Assembly: GCA_021790295.1 (NCBI GenBank)
Contig: JAJYIC010000134.1
Span: forward strand, 721 to 6,812
Direction of reading: 5' to 3'
Source: Pseudomonadota bacterium
Lineage (GTDB): Bacteria; Pseudomonadota; Alphaproteobacteria; ATCC43930; CGMCC-115725
DNA length: 6,092 nucleotides
Shown: in pieces, positions 1 to 5,044 of the stretch
How the letters are laid out: each line of letters begins with the position of its first letter
How positions within the stretch are numbered: position 1 is the first letter of the stretch
Translations under genes and position numbers: made by a program
The notes under the pieces: model-generated
The model's database searches: none
What the model saw: only the letters and a program-made list of their open reading frames with translations
What the model was told of the DNA's origin: nothing

Positions 1-1
1 C

Positions 2-121
2 GTGGAGGGCCCGCAGGCCGTGCGCGAGGCCGTGGCCGCCACCGAGGTCGAGGTGCACGACGTGTACCTCACCCCCGTGGCGGCGCAGCGCTACCCCGAG
101 ATCGTCGCGGCGGCCCACGAG
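2..121 (+). CDS. Fragment of a TrmH/SpoU-family RNA 2'-O-methyltransferase (N-terminal substrate-binding region), foreign to the rest of the window
   Basis: The + strand frame from base 2 reads VEGPQAVREAV, then VHDVYLTP and RYPEIVAAAHE. This matches the start of the N-terminal substrate-binding domain of actinobacterial TrmH/SpoU-type methyltransferases, which 2'-O-methylate ribose in rRNA or tRNA (established for the family; recognised here by eye). All of the roughly 40 codons end in G or C, which is more extreme than the neighbouring genes and typical of high-GC actinobacteria. The gene is cut at both ends: the true start lies before the window, and after residue 40 or so the resemblance stops and the frame continues only as antisense of the MFS gene. 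The catalytic SPOUT domain with its knotted SAM site is absent. The segment is most likely joined artificially. The alternative is chance similarity in a GC-rich antisense frame, but the motif match makes that less likely. Confidence 0.5.
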
Positions 122-130
122 CGGCGCGAT
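104..130. other. Probable chimeric junction
   Basis: To the right of this interval the - strand codes for a normal MFS transporter up to the residues LSLIAPLVGRR. To the left, the same - strand frame stays open but loses hydrophobicity and reads as His/Gly/Leu-rich nonsense, while the + strand becomes methyltransferase-like. The exact joint cannot be placed because bases around 107-127 fit both readings. A joint in a short GC-rich stretch near a contig end is typical of assembly or cloning chimeras. A natural recombination is possible but less likely. Confidence 0.5.
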
Positions 131-1069
131 CAACGAAAGGATGATCTTGCCGATGACCCCTGCGCCCGCGACATAAATAAAATATTTTGCGGCTTGTGCA
201 GGAGTGACGCGGAGAGCGAGAGAGACGATGGTCGGGCCCCAGAGATAATACCCGTAGGCTGCCGACGCAGACCCTCCCCAGATGAGGATCGTCTGCCAGA
301 AGAGCCGCGGATTGACCGAAAAGAGCTCGGAGAGGCTCGCGCGCGGCTGCTTCGCCGGACGCCTCACTGGAAGCGGCACTCTCTCGATCGGCAACCCGAG
401 TTGTTTTGCGGCCTCTTCGCGGGCGTCGGCGAAACGCCCTTTGGCCGCGAGCCAGCGCACCGATTCCGGCACGAAGGCCCACACCAGAATGCCGACGAGG
501 AGGGCCAGAAAACCGGTCATGGCCACCCCGCGCCAGCCGAAGGCGTGGAGAAGCAAGGCCGAGGTGAACGAGGAAAGGAGCGTCCCGGCGCTTGCGAAAA
601 CAACGTAAAAGCTGGTCATGCCGGTGCGCCAACGCGTCGGCGTCAGCTCGACGACGATCGTCAAAGCAGGCGTGACGCCCGCGGCGAGACCGAACCCGAC
701 AAAAAAGCGCAAAATCGCGAGCGGGATCCAGGCGCCGGTCGGCAGAACCCCGATCAAACCGGCGGAAATGCCGCAAATGAAGGTGCCGCTGACGGTTTGC
801 ATCTTGCGCCCGAAAAGATCGCCGAGAGCGCCCCAAACCAAGGCCCCGACGACGGCGCCGATGCCGGCGCCGTAAAGGATAAGGGCGGCCTCACCATAGG
901 TGAGGTGCCATTTCGGCCCGATCACCGCCATCACAAAGGCGATCAGAAAAAAGTCGAAGAAATCGAGGAGAAAGACGCCCGCCATGATGGCAAAGATCCG
1001 CCAATAGCGGGCGTTGAGCGGGGCTTGGTCAAAGAGCCCCAAAAGGTCTTCTGACGTGGCAACAGCCAT
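107..1069 (-). CDS. MFS transporter, C-terminally truncated at the junction; probable organic-acid/proton symporter
   Basis: This is an inner-membrane major facilitator superfamily permease. About 321 residues are readable of the 400-450 usual for the family, so roughly the last three or four transmembrane helices are missing. Helix 1 (residues 25-50) contains LLDFFDFFLIAF, resembling the acidic D-x-x-D signature of sialate and aromatic-acid symporters. The loop 2-3 signature GALGDLFGRK lies at 80-89, LRFFVGFGLAAGVTPA at 120-135 is helix 4, PESVRWLAAKGR at 201-212 is the end of helix 6 and start of the central loop, and a second hydrophobic block begins near 258. The start ATG at 1069 has AGGAG seven bases upstream. 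It lies 173 bp downstream of the amidase gene in the same direction, with its own candidate promoter. The substrate cannot be read from the sequence; an aromatic acid is plausible given pcaHG nearby, and an amide or short carboxylate is an alternative. Confidence 0.85.
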
Positions 1070-1105
1070 TTGCGTCTCCTCTCGACGGTCGCTTCCCTGA
1101 GGCCG

Positions 1106-1121
1106 GGTCGGTTCGCCGACC
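1106..1121. other. Perfect hairpin in the MFS leader
   Basis: GGTCGG-TTCG-CCGACC is a perfect 6-bp stem with a 4-base loop, ending 36 bases before the MFS start codon. No T-run follows on either strand, so an intrinsic terminator is not indicated. It could be a leader structure, an operator, or chance in GC-rich DNA. Confidence 0.25.
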
Positions 1122-1159
1122 GATAACGGGCGGCAAAGAGCCCAGTTTGTGTTCACGCT

Positions 1160-1188
1160 TCCCTAGCGCGCTCTAACGCCGGCGTCAA
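1160..1188 (-). promoter_or_regulatory. Candidate sigma70-type promoter for the MFS gene
   Basis: On the - strand TTGACG (1188-1183) is a strong -35 match. Seventeen bases later comes TAGGGA (1165-1160), a weak -10 match. An A/T-rich stretch (AATTTTT) lies just upstream of the -35. This would allow transcription of the transporter independently of the amidase gene. The poor -10 makes it tentative. Confidence 0.3.
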
Positions 1189-1216
1189 CTCGGAAAAATT
1201 CTCGCCGCGGGTTGAG

Positions 1217-1247
1217 GGCTCGGGTGAGCCTTATGCTCCCTCTCACC
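1217..1247 (-). terminator. Weak hairpin region at the 3' end of the amidase gene
   Basis: Two mutually exclusive inverted repeats overlap the amidase stop codon: GGCTC-GGGT-GAGCC (1217-1230) and GGTGAG-N13-CTCACC (1223-1247). Neither is followed by a T-run on the - strand, so at most this is a pause site, a 3'-end stabiliser, or a Rho-dependent end. Confidence 0.2.
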
Positions 1248-2193
1248 GCGGCTCATTAAGGAAATGTTTCGGGAGCATCGCATGGATGCCCTTGTTGCCG
1301 TCGACGAGCTGAGTGACCCGAAGGTCGACGGCGAGGCTCGAAAACATGTACGCGTCCTCGCGCGAGAGCCCCCGCTTTTCAGCGAGAACTTCGATCATCT
1401 CCCGAAGCGCCGTCTTTGCGGCATCGTCGAGATCCGGGTCGAAGCCCATCGTGATCACATGAGTCGCCGTCTCGGCACGCGGCAGGCGGAAAGTCAGATC
1501 CTTGCGGAGGGTAAAGCGAAAGGTGCCCGAAAGCGCGGTTTCGAGGGCGGTGACGCAGACTTCCCCGTCGCCCTGAACGCCATGCCCGTCGCCCACCGAA
1601 AAGAGCGCCCGCGGCGCCCAGACCGGCAGGTAAAGCGTGGTCCCGGCGACGAGTTCCCTTAAATCCATGTTGCCGCCGAATTCGCGCGGTTCGATTGAGC
1701 TGACCCTCCCGTAGACCGGCCGCGGCGCCACCCCCATGACCCCGAAAAAGGGCGCGAGCGCAATCTCTTGACCCCAAGGGAGGCTCGCGCGCCCGCGCTG
1801 GCGGTCGATCCGGCTGTGCCAGATCCGCCGCAGCGGAAACTCCTCGGGGAGCGTACCGGCAAGCGGGCGGATCCGCGTGTACCCCCAGTTCTGGCGCGGC
1901 ACGATATTGAGGATGTCGATCTGAAGCACGTCTCCCGGCTCGGCGCCCGAGACGGCGATCGGACCGGAGAGGATATGCGCACCGAGCTTGGGATCGAGCG
2001 CCTCGAGGATCGCGCGATGATCGGAGAGGATTTCGAAACCGGGCGCCTGCGGCAGGATCTCGCGGCCTCCCGAAACGCAATCGACACTGACGGTATCCCC
2101 GGGTTCGATCGCAAGGACCGGCGCGAGCGCCGCGTCGAAATAGCCCCAATGGCAGGTCGCGGGGCCCGCCGGCAAACGATGATGTCGAGCCAT
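1243..2193 (-). CDS. Acetamidase/formamidase family hydrolase (FmdA/AmdA)
   Basis: A 316-residue cytoplasmic hydrolase of the acetamidase/formamidase family, the short form of about 310-320 residues. Characterised members cleave formamide or acetamide to the carboxylate and ammonia. Family landmarks are in order: EPGDTVSVDC at 30-39, SGPIAVSGAEPGDVLQIDI at 76-94, APFFGVMGVAP at 147-157, GGNMDLRELVAGTTLYLPV at 173-191, the most diagnostic GDGHGVQGDGEVCVTALET at 201-219, and SSLAVDLRVTQLVDGNKGIHAMLPK at 285-309. No signal peptide is seen. The ATG at 2193 is chosen over an in-frame TTG at 2214 because a perfect AGGAGG lies seven bases before it and the family N-terminus begins there. It sits 120 bp after the dehydrogenase gene in the same direction and could be cotranscribed. 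The exact amide substrate is unknown; formamide, acetamide or an aromatic amide are all possible. Confidence 0.9.
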   Translation of the reverse strand: MARHHRLPAGPATCHWGYFDAALAPVLAIEPGDTVSVDCVSGGREILPQAPGFEILSDHRAILEALDPKLGAHILSGPIAVSGAEPGDVLQIDILNIVPRQNWGYTRIRPLAGTLPEEFPLRRIWHSRIDRQRGRASLPWGQEIALAPFFGVMGVAPRPVYGRVSSIEPREFGGNMDLRELVAGTTLYLPVWAPRALFSVGDGHGVQGDGEVCVTALETALSGTFRFTLRKDLTFRLPRAETATHVITMGFDPDLDDAAKTALREMIEVLAEKRGLSREDAYMFSSLAVDLRVTQLVDGNKGIHAMLPKHFLNEPR

Positions 2194-2200
2194 AGAAGAG

Positions 2201-2206
2201 CCTCCT
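2201..2206 (-). promoter_or_regulatory. Ribosome binding site of the amidase gene
   Basis: AGGAGG on the - strand, seven bases before the ATG at 2193. It fixes the start at 2193 and rules out the longer TTG start at 2214, which would lie upstream of this site. Confidence 0.7.
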
Positions 2207-2313
2207 CGCGTCAATGGAAGGCCAACTTAGCGTGCAACCCGGGATGCAAGCCGCGAAATCAATCGGCTCCCGCCTTCCCCCTCGTCATGGCAGGCGGCGG
2301 AAGCAAGCGCCGT

Positions 2314-3321
2314 TCAGAGCTTGCCCCGGACCTGATCCGGGGGAACGAGGACGGCGGCCCCTTCGAGGCGGCCTTCGCGCAGATCGGCGAGCGCCTCGTT
2401 CGCCCGTTCGAGCGGGTAGATGCGAGTCTTGGCCCGCACTCCCGCCTTCGGAGCGAGCGCCAGGAATTCTTCGCCGTCGCGACGGGTGAGATTGGCGACC
2501 GAACGGACAACCCGTTCTTCCCATAAAAGGCGGTAGGGAAAGGCCGGGATGTCGCTCATGTGGATGCCGCCGCAGACGACGATGCCGCCTTTCCTCGTCG
2601 CAGCCAGAGCCAAAGGAACGAGCGCGCCGACGGGCGCGAAAATGAGAGCCGCGTCCAAGGGCTCGGGCGGCGGCGCCGTCGAATCTCCCGCCCAATGGGC
2701 GCCCTCGCGCCGGGCGAAATCCTGCGCCGCGCGGTCGCCGCGGCGCGTAAAGGCAAAGATCCTGCGCCCTTGCCAGTGCGCCACTTGGGCGATGATGTGC
2801 GCCGCCGCGCCAAAACCGTAAATCCCGAGGCGCTGGGCGTCGCCGGCCATTTTGAGGCTGCGGTAGCCGATGAGGCCGGCGCACATCAAAGGCGCCGCCT
2901 CGACATCCTCATAGGAAGGATCGATCGCAAAAGCGTAGCGCGCATCGGCAACCGTAAACTCGGCGTAGCCGCCGTCGCGCTGGTAGCCGGTAAAAAGGGC
3001 GCGGTCGCACAAATTCTCGCGCCCGCAACGGCAGAAATCGCAAACCCCGCAGGTCCGGCCGAGCCACGGCACCCCGACCCGCTCCCCCTCCGTGAAGCGC
3101 TCGACGCCGTCCCCTCTCTCGACGACGGTGCCGATGATCTCGTGGCCCGGGATGAGCGGCAGTTTCGGGTCAGGGAGTTCGCCATCGACCACATGGAGAT
3201 CCGTGCGGCAGACGGCGCAGGCATGGACCTTCAACAGGATCTCCCCGCGACCCGGCCTCGGCACGGGAAGCTCGGCCGCGGCGAGCGGCTCCTTGACCCT
3301 TCTCAAGAGCTCTGCGCGCAT
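2314..3321 (-). CDS. Zinc-dependent alcohol dehydrogenase, medium-chain (MDR) superfamily
   Basis: A 335-residue NAD(P)-dependent alcohol/aldehyde oxidoreductase. The N-terminal GroES-like domain carries the catalytic zinc ligands Cys38 (in ACAVCRTDLH), His60-Glu61 (in LIPGHEIIG) and Cys147. The structural zinc lobe has Cys91, Cys94, Cys97 and Cys105 (CGVC, FC, then NLC). The Rossmann fold begins at GIYGFGAAAH (167-175), followed by GGIVVCGGIHMSDIP (245-259). It most resembles the subgroup of zinc-binding alcohol dehydrogenases about 330 residues long. The ATG at 3321 has AAGG about six bases upstream. It is the first gene of the leftward group, divergent from pcaH. The last residues (PPDQVRGKL) come from a palindromic repeat and probably form a tail not shared with homologues. 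The substrate is not readable; aromatic or short aliphatic alcohols are possible. Confidence 0.92.
   Translation of the reverse strand: MRAELLRRVKEPLAAAELPVPRPGRGEILLKVHACAVCRTDLHVVDGELPDPKLPLIPGHEIIGTVVERGDGVERFTEGERVGVPWLGRTCGVCDFCRCGRENLCDRALFTGYQRDGGYAEFTVADARYAFAIDPSYEDVEAAPLMCAGLIGYRSLKMAGDAQRLGIYGFGAAAHIIAQVAHWQGRRIFAFTRRGDRAAQDFARREGAHWAGDSTAPPPEPLDAALIFAPVGALVPLALAATRKGGIVVCGGIHMSDIPAFPYRLLWEERVVRSVANLTRRDGEEFLALAPKAGVRAKTRIYPLERANEALADLREGRLEGAAVLVPPDQVRGKL
2324..2342. repeat. REP-like palindrome inside the 3' end of the dehydrogenase gene
   Basis: CCCCGGA-CCTGA-TCCGGGG is a perfect 7-bp inverted repeat with a 5-base centre. From memory, palindromes of the form CCCGGAc(t/c)TGATCCGGG are abundant interspersed repeats in many alphaproteobacteria, normally intergenic. 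Here it is read through as PPDQVRG at the end of the dehydrogenase, and the stop follows two codons later. Only one copy is in the window, so repetition cannot be shown from this sequence. Confidence 0.55.
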
Positions 3322-3346
3322 TCCGCCTTACTCTCTCCGGCAGGGA

Positions 3347-3375
3347 TTTGTAGCCCGGCCGACGGCTTTCGGAAA
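3347..3375 (-). promoter_or_regulatory. Candidate promoter for the dehydrogenase gene
   Basis: On the - strand TTTCCG (3375-3370) and TACAAA (3352-3347) are separated by 17 bases. The -10 match is fair and the -35 match partial. Transcription would start near 3340, giving a leader of about 20 bases that contains the ribosome binding site. Confidence 0.35.
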
Positions 3376-3389
3376 GGCGGCGCCTTCCG
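3370..3389. promoter_or_regulatory. Hairpin overlapping the dehydrogenase -35 element
   Basis: CGGAA-a-GGC-GGC-GCC-TTCCG forms an inverted repeat of 8 pairs with one unpaired A and a 3-base loop. Its left arm coincides with the candidate -35, so it could be a repressor or activator site or part of a repeat. The evidence is only the symmetry and its location. Confidence 0.25.
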
Positions 3390-3477
3390 CTGCGGGAGGT
3401 TGCGGCGAAAAAAGATCTTGAAGGTGCGAAACGGGCCACCCCGCCGCGCGGCATTTCATTCCCGCGCCGTGGAAAGT

Positions 3478-3506
3478 TTGCCGAGTTGGAAATCGATTTT
3501 CGGCAA
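3478..3506. promoter_or_regulatory. Candidate operator of the pcaH promoter
   Basis: TTGCCGA-N15-TCGGCAA is a perfect 7-bp inverted repeat. Its spacer contains a second exact palindrome, AAATCGATTT (3490-3499). It lies about 50-80 bases before the pcaH start and overlaps the candidate -35. Such dyads suit LysR- or IclR-type regulators, both of which are known to control pca genes in other bacteria. I do not see the rhizobial PcaQ-type site here, so the regulator is unknown. Confidence 0.4.
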
Positions 3507-3525
3507 CCTCGGAGAGCGTTATCCT
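3497..3525 (+). promoter_or_regulatory. Candidate promoter for pcaHG
   Basis: TTTTCG (3497-3502) and TATCCT (3520-3525) are separated by 17 bases, both partial matches to sigma70 hexamers. A short inverted repeat GAGAG-N7-CTCTC (3512-3528) covers the -10. Transcription would start near 3532, leaving a leader of about 27 bases. The weak -35 suits an activator-dependent promoter. Confidence 0.3.
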
Positions 3526-3558
3526 CTCGATAAAGGCGGCTTCACGAAGGAGAGAAGG

Positions 3559-4260
3559 ATGAGGGTCAAGGTTCGGCCTTTTGCGAGGAACGGCGAGGGA
3601 AGACGGCTGCCTTACTTTTACCCCGGCTATGGAAGCACCGTTAAGCGCGCCCCCAAAAATCGGCTGATCCCGCTCGATCACACCTTGAGCGAAGTGACGG
3701 GACCGGTCTTTTGGAGCGGCCCCGATACCGCCGATCTGACGAAAGGGCATGGCGGCGCGCCGCTCGGCGAGCGGGTAATCCTCGCCGGCCGCGTTCTCGA
3801 TGAGGATCGTCGGCCGGTCGCGAAGACCCTGATCGAGCTTTGGCAGTGCAACGCCGCAGGGCGTTACCGCCATCCGGTCGACCAGCACGATGCGCCGCTC
3901 GACCCCAATTTCGACGGCTTCGGCCAAGTCGTGACGGGCGAAGGCGGGGAATACCGCTTTTTGACGATCAAGCCGGGCGCGTACCCCTGGCGCAACACCT
4001 ACAATTCCTGGCGGCCCGCGCACGTCCACCTGGCGATCGCGGGGCCGGCCTTTGCGACGCGCCTCATCACTCAGATGTATTTCCCCGGCGACCCGCTTCT
4101 GGCGTTCGATCCGATCTTCCAAAGCGTCTCCGATCCGGCGGCGCGAGAGCGGCTCGTCGCCCGCTATGATCCCGAACTGAGCGAAGCGGAGTGGGCCTTG
4201 GGCTACCGCTTCGACATCGTTCTGCGCGGCCGGGAAGAAACTCCGGTGGAAAATGGGTGA
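3559..4260 (+). CDS. pcaH: Protocatechuate 3,4-dioxygenase, beta subunit
   Basis: The 233-residue iron(III)-binding subunit of the intradiol dioxygenase that opens protocatechuate with O2 to 3-carboxy-cis,cis-muconate, the entry step of the protocatechuate branch of the beta-ketoadipate pathway. All four ligands are present with the spacing of Pseudomonas PcaH: Tyr103 (in AAGRYRHP), Tyr142 (in KPGAYPWRN), His155 and His157 (in WRPAHVHLAI), plus the conserved active-site Arg152. The family N-terminal arm with PGYGSTVKRAP and the SEVTGPVFW segment (44-52) is complete, and YRFDIVLRGREETPVENG closes the protein as in homologues. The length is normal. The ATG at 3559 has AAGGAG six bases upstream; the reading frame stays open for almost 1 kb before it, but only as antisense of the dehydrogenase gene. 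It is followed by pcaG after 10 bases. Confidence 0.97.
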   Translation: MRVKVRPFARNGEGRRLPYFYPGYGSTVKRAPKNRLIPLDHTLSEVTGPVFWSGPDTADLTKGHGGAPLGERVILAGRVLDEDRRPVAKTLIELWQCNAAGRYRHPVDQHDAPLDPNFDGFGQVVTGEGGEYRFLTIKPGAYPWRNTYNSWRPAHVHLAIAGPAFATRLITQMYFPGDPLLAFDPIFQSVSDPAARERLVARYDPELSEAEWALGYRFDIVLRGREETPVENG

Positions 4261-4265
4261 GGAGG
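4260..4265 (+). promoter_or_regulatory. Ribosome binding site of pcaG overlapping the pcaH stop
   Basis: AGGAGG begins on the last base of the pcaH TGA and stands five bases before the ATG at 4271, within a longer GAGGAGGAGG run. It selects 4271 over an in-frame ATG at 4253 inside pcaH. The arrangement suggests translational coupling, which would keep the two subunits in balance. Confidence 0.65.
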
Positions 4266-4270
4266 AGGCG

Positions 4271-4855
4271 ATGAGCGAGCGACTAATCCCCACACCTTCG
4301 CAGACGGTCGGCCCTTTCTTTCACTTCGGTCTCGAACGGGCGGAATGGTCCGACCTCGCCCGCTCGGGCACGCCCGGCGAGCGTATCGCGATCGAAGGGC
4401 GGATTCTCGACGGCGACGGGGCTCCGGTCGCCGACGCCTTTCTCGAACTCTGGCAGGCCGACGCCGCCGGCCGTTACTCTCATCCCGACGACCCGCGCTT
4501 TGATGAGACGCAAGGCTCGGGCTTTCTCGGTTTCGGCCGCGTCTTCACGGATGGCGACGGGGCTTTCCGCTTTCTGACGATCCGCCCGGGTCCCGTGGCG
4601 GGCCTCGGCAACAGCCTGCAGGCCCCGCATATCGCCGTCGCCGTCTTTGCCCGAGGGCTCTTGAAACAGCTCTACACCCGCATCTATTTCGCCGACGAGC
4701 CGGCGAACGAGAGCGACCCGGTGCTCGGCTCGATCGAAGACATGAGCCAGCGCAACACGTTGTTGGCGGTGCGCCGAGAAGAGACCGAGATCCCGGTCTA
4801 TCGGTTCGATATTGTCCTGCAAGGACCGGAAGAGACGGCGTTTTTCGACCTCTGA
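4271..4855 (+). CDS. pcaG: Protocatechuate 3,4-dioxygenase, alpha subunit
   Basis: The 194-residue partner of PcaH, forming the alpha-beta protomer of the dioxygenase; alpha subunits share the fold but do not bind iron. Recognisable blocks are TPSQTVGPFFHFGL (8-21), whose loop contributes to the active-site pocket in known structures, ELWQADAAGRYSHPDD (59-74), FLTIRPGPVAG (101-111), and APHIAVAVFARGLLKQLYTRIYF (118-140), followed by YRFDIVLQGPEETAFFDL at the C-terminus. The family iron positions are only partly kept: the second tyrosine is replaced (RPGPVAG) and only one histidine remains, as expected for an alpha subunit. The start at 4271 is set by AGGAGG; a longer form from 4253 would add six residues. 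It is last in the operon, with a hairpin 18 bp past the stop. Confidence 0.96.
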   Translation: MSERLIPTPSQTVGPFFHFGLERAEWSDLARSGTPGERIAIEGRILDGDGAPVADAFLELWQADAAGRYSHPDDPRFDETQGSGFLGFGRVFTDGDGAFRFLTIRPGPVAGLGNSLQAPHIAVAVFARGLLKQLYTRIYFADEPANESDPVLGSIEDMSQRNTLLAVRREETEIPVYRFDIVLQGPEETAFFDL

Positions 4856-4873
4856 ACGCGCGAAGAGAAGGCT

Positions 4874-4907
4874 TTCGCCGCAGCGCCGGCGCGGGCTTCG
4901 CGGCGAA
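4874..4907 (+). terminator. Candidate terminator of pcaHG
   Basis: TTCGCCGC (4874-4881) and GCGGCGAA (4900-4907) form a perfect 8-bp stem around 18 bases that include the palindrome GCGCCGGCGC. It begins 18 bases after the pcaG stop, the right place for a terminator. The following TCTGCCGCTCCC has no T-run, so efficiency as an intrinsic terminator is doubtful. Confidence 0.45.
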
Positions 4908-4932
4908 TCTGCCGCTCCCTTCCGGGCTTCGA

Positions 4933-4966
4933 ATTGCCCCGCCGTAAGGCCGAGCGCGGCGGCAAT
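4933..4966. other. Second hairpin between pcaG and dnaE
   Basis: ATTGCC-CC-GCCG pairs with CGGC-GGCAAT (4957-4966), ten pairs with a two-base bulge and a 12-base loop. It lies about 80 bases before dnaE. It might act as a terminator for either direction or be part of the dnaE leader. No clear sigma70 promoter for dnaE was found in this gap. Confidence 0.3.
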
Positions 4967-5044
4967 CTTCGACTCCGATAGGCCGCGCTGATTTCGGCGC
5001 GCCTTCATGCGATGCTGGCGGGTCTCATTGAGGTTCCCTGCGCC

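Noticed and set aside
2..1054. A 350-codon + strand frame spanning the left end
   Set aside because: Only the first 40 or so codons look like protein. The rest is the antisense of the MFS gene, highly charged and low in hydrophobics, typical of the opposite strand of a GC-rich gene.
2194..2214. Longer amidase start at TTG 2214
   Set aside because: The perfect AGGAGG stands just before ATG 2193, inside the extra segment, and family proteins begin at the equivalent of MARHH.
2560..3558. A long + strand extension upstream of pcaH, in the pcaH frame
   Set aside because: It is antisense to the zinc dehydrogenase and the intergenic region, while pcaH homologues start at about the ATG at 3559, which has a good ribosome site.
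4874..4966. Hairpins read as a CRISPR-like repeat pair or small RNA
   Set aside because: The two stems have different sequences, there is no regular repeat-spacer pattern, and no promoter is evident, so terminator or leader structure is the simpler reading.
5012..5044. Upstream in-frame ATG for dnaE at 5012
   Set aside because: It has no ribosome binding site and would add 11 residues not seen in DnaE proteins; 5045 fits better.
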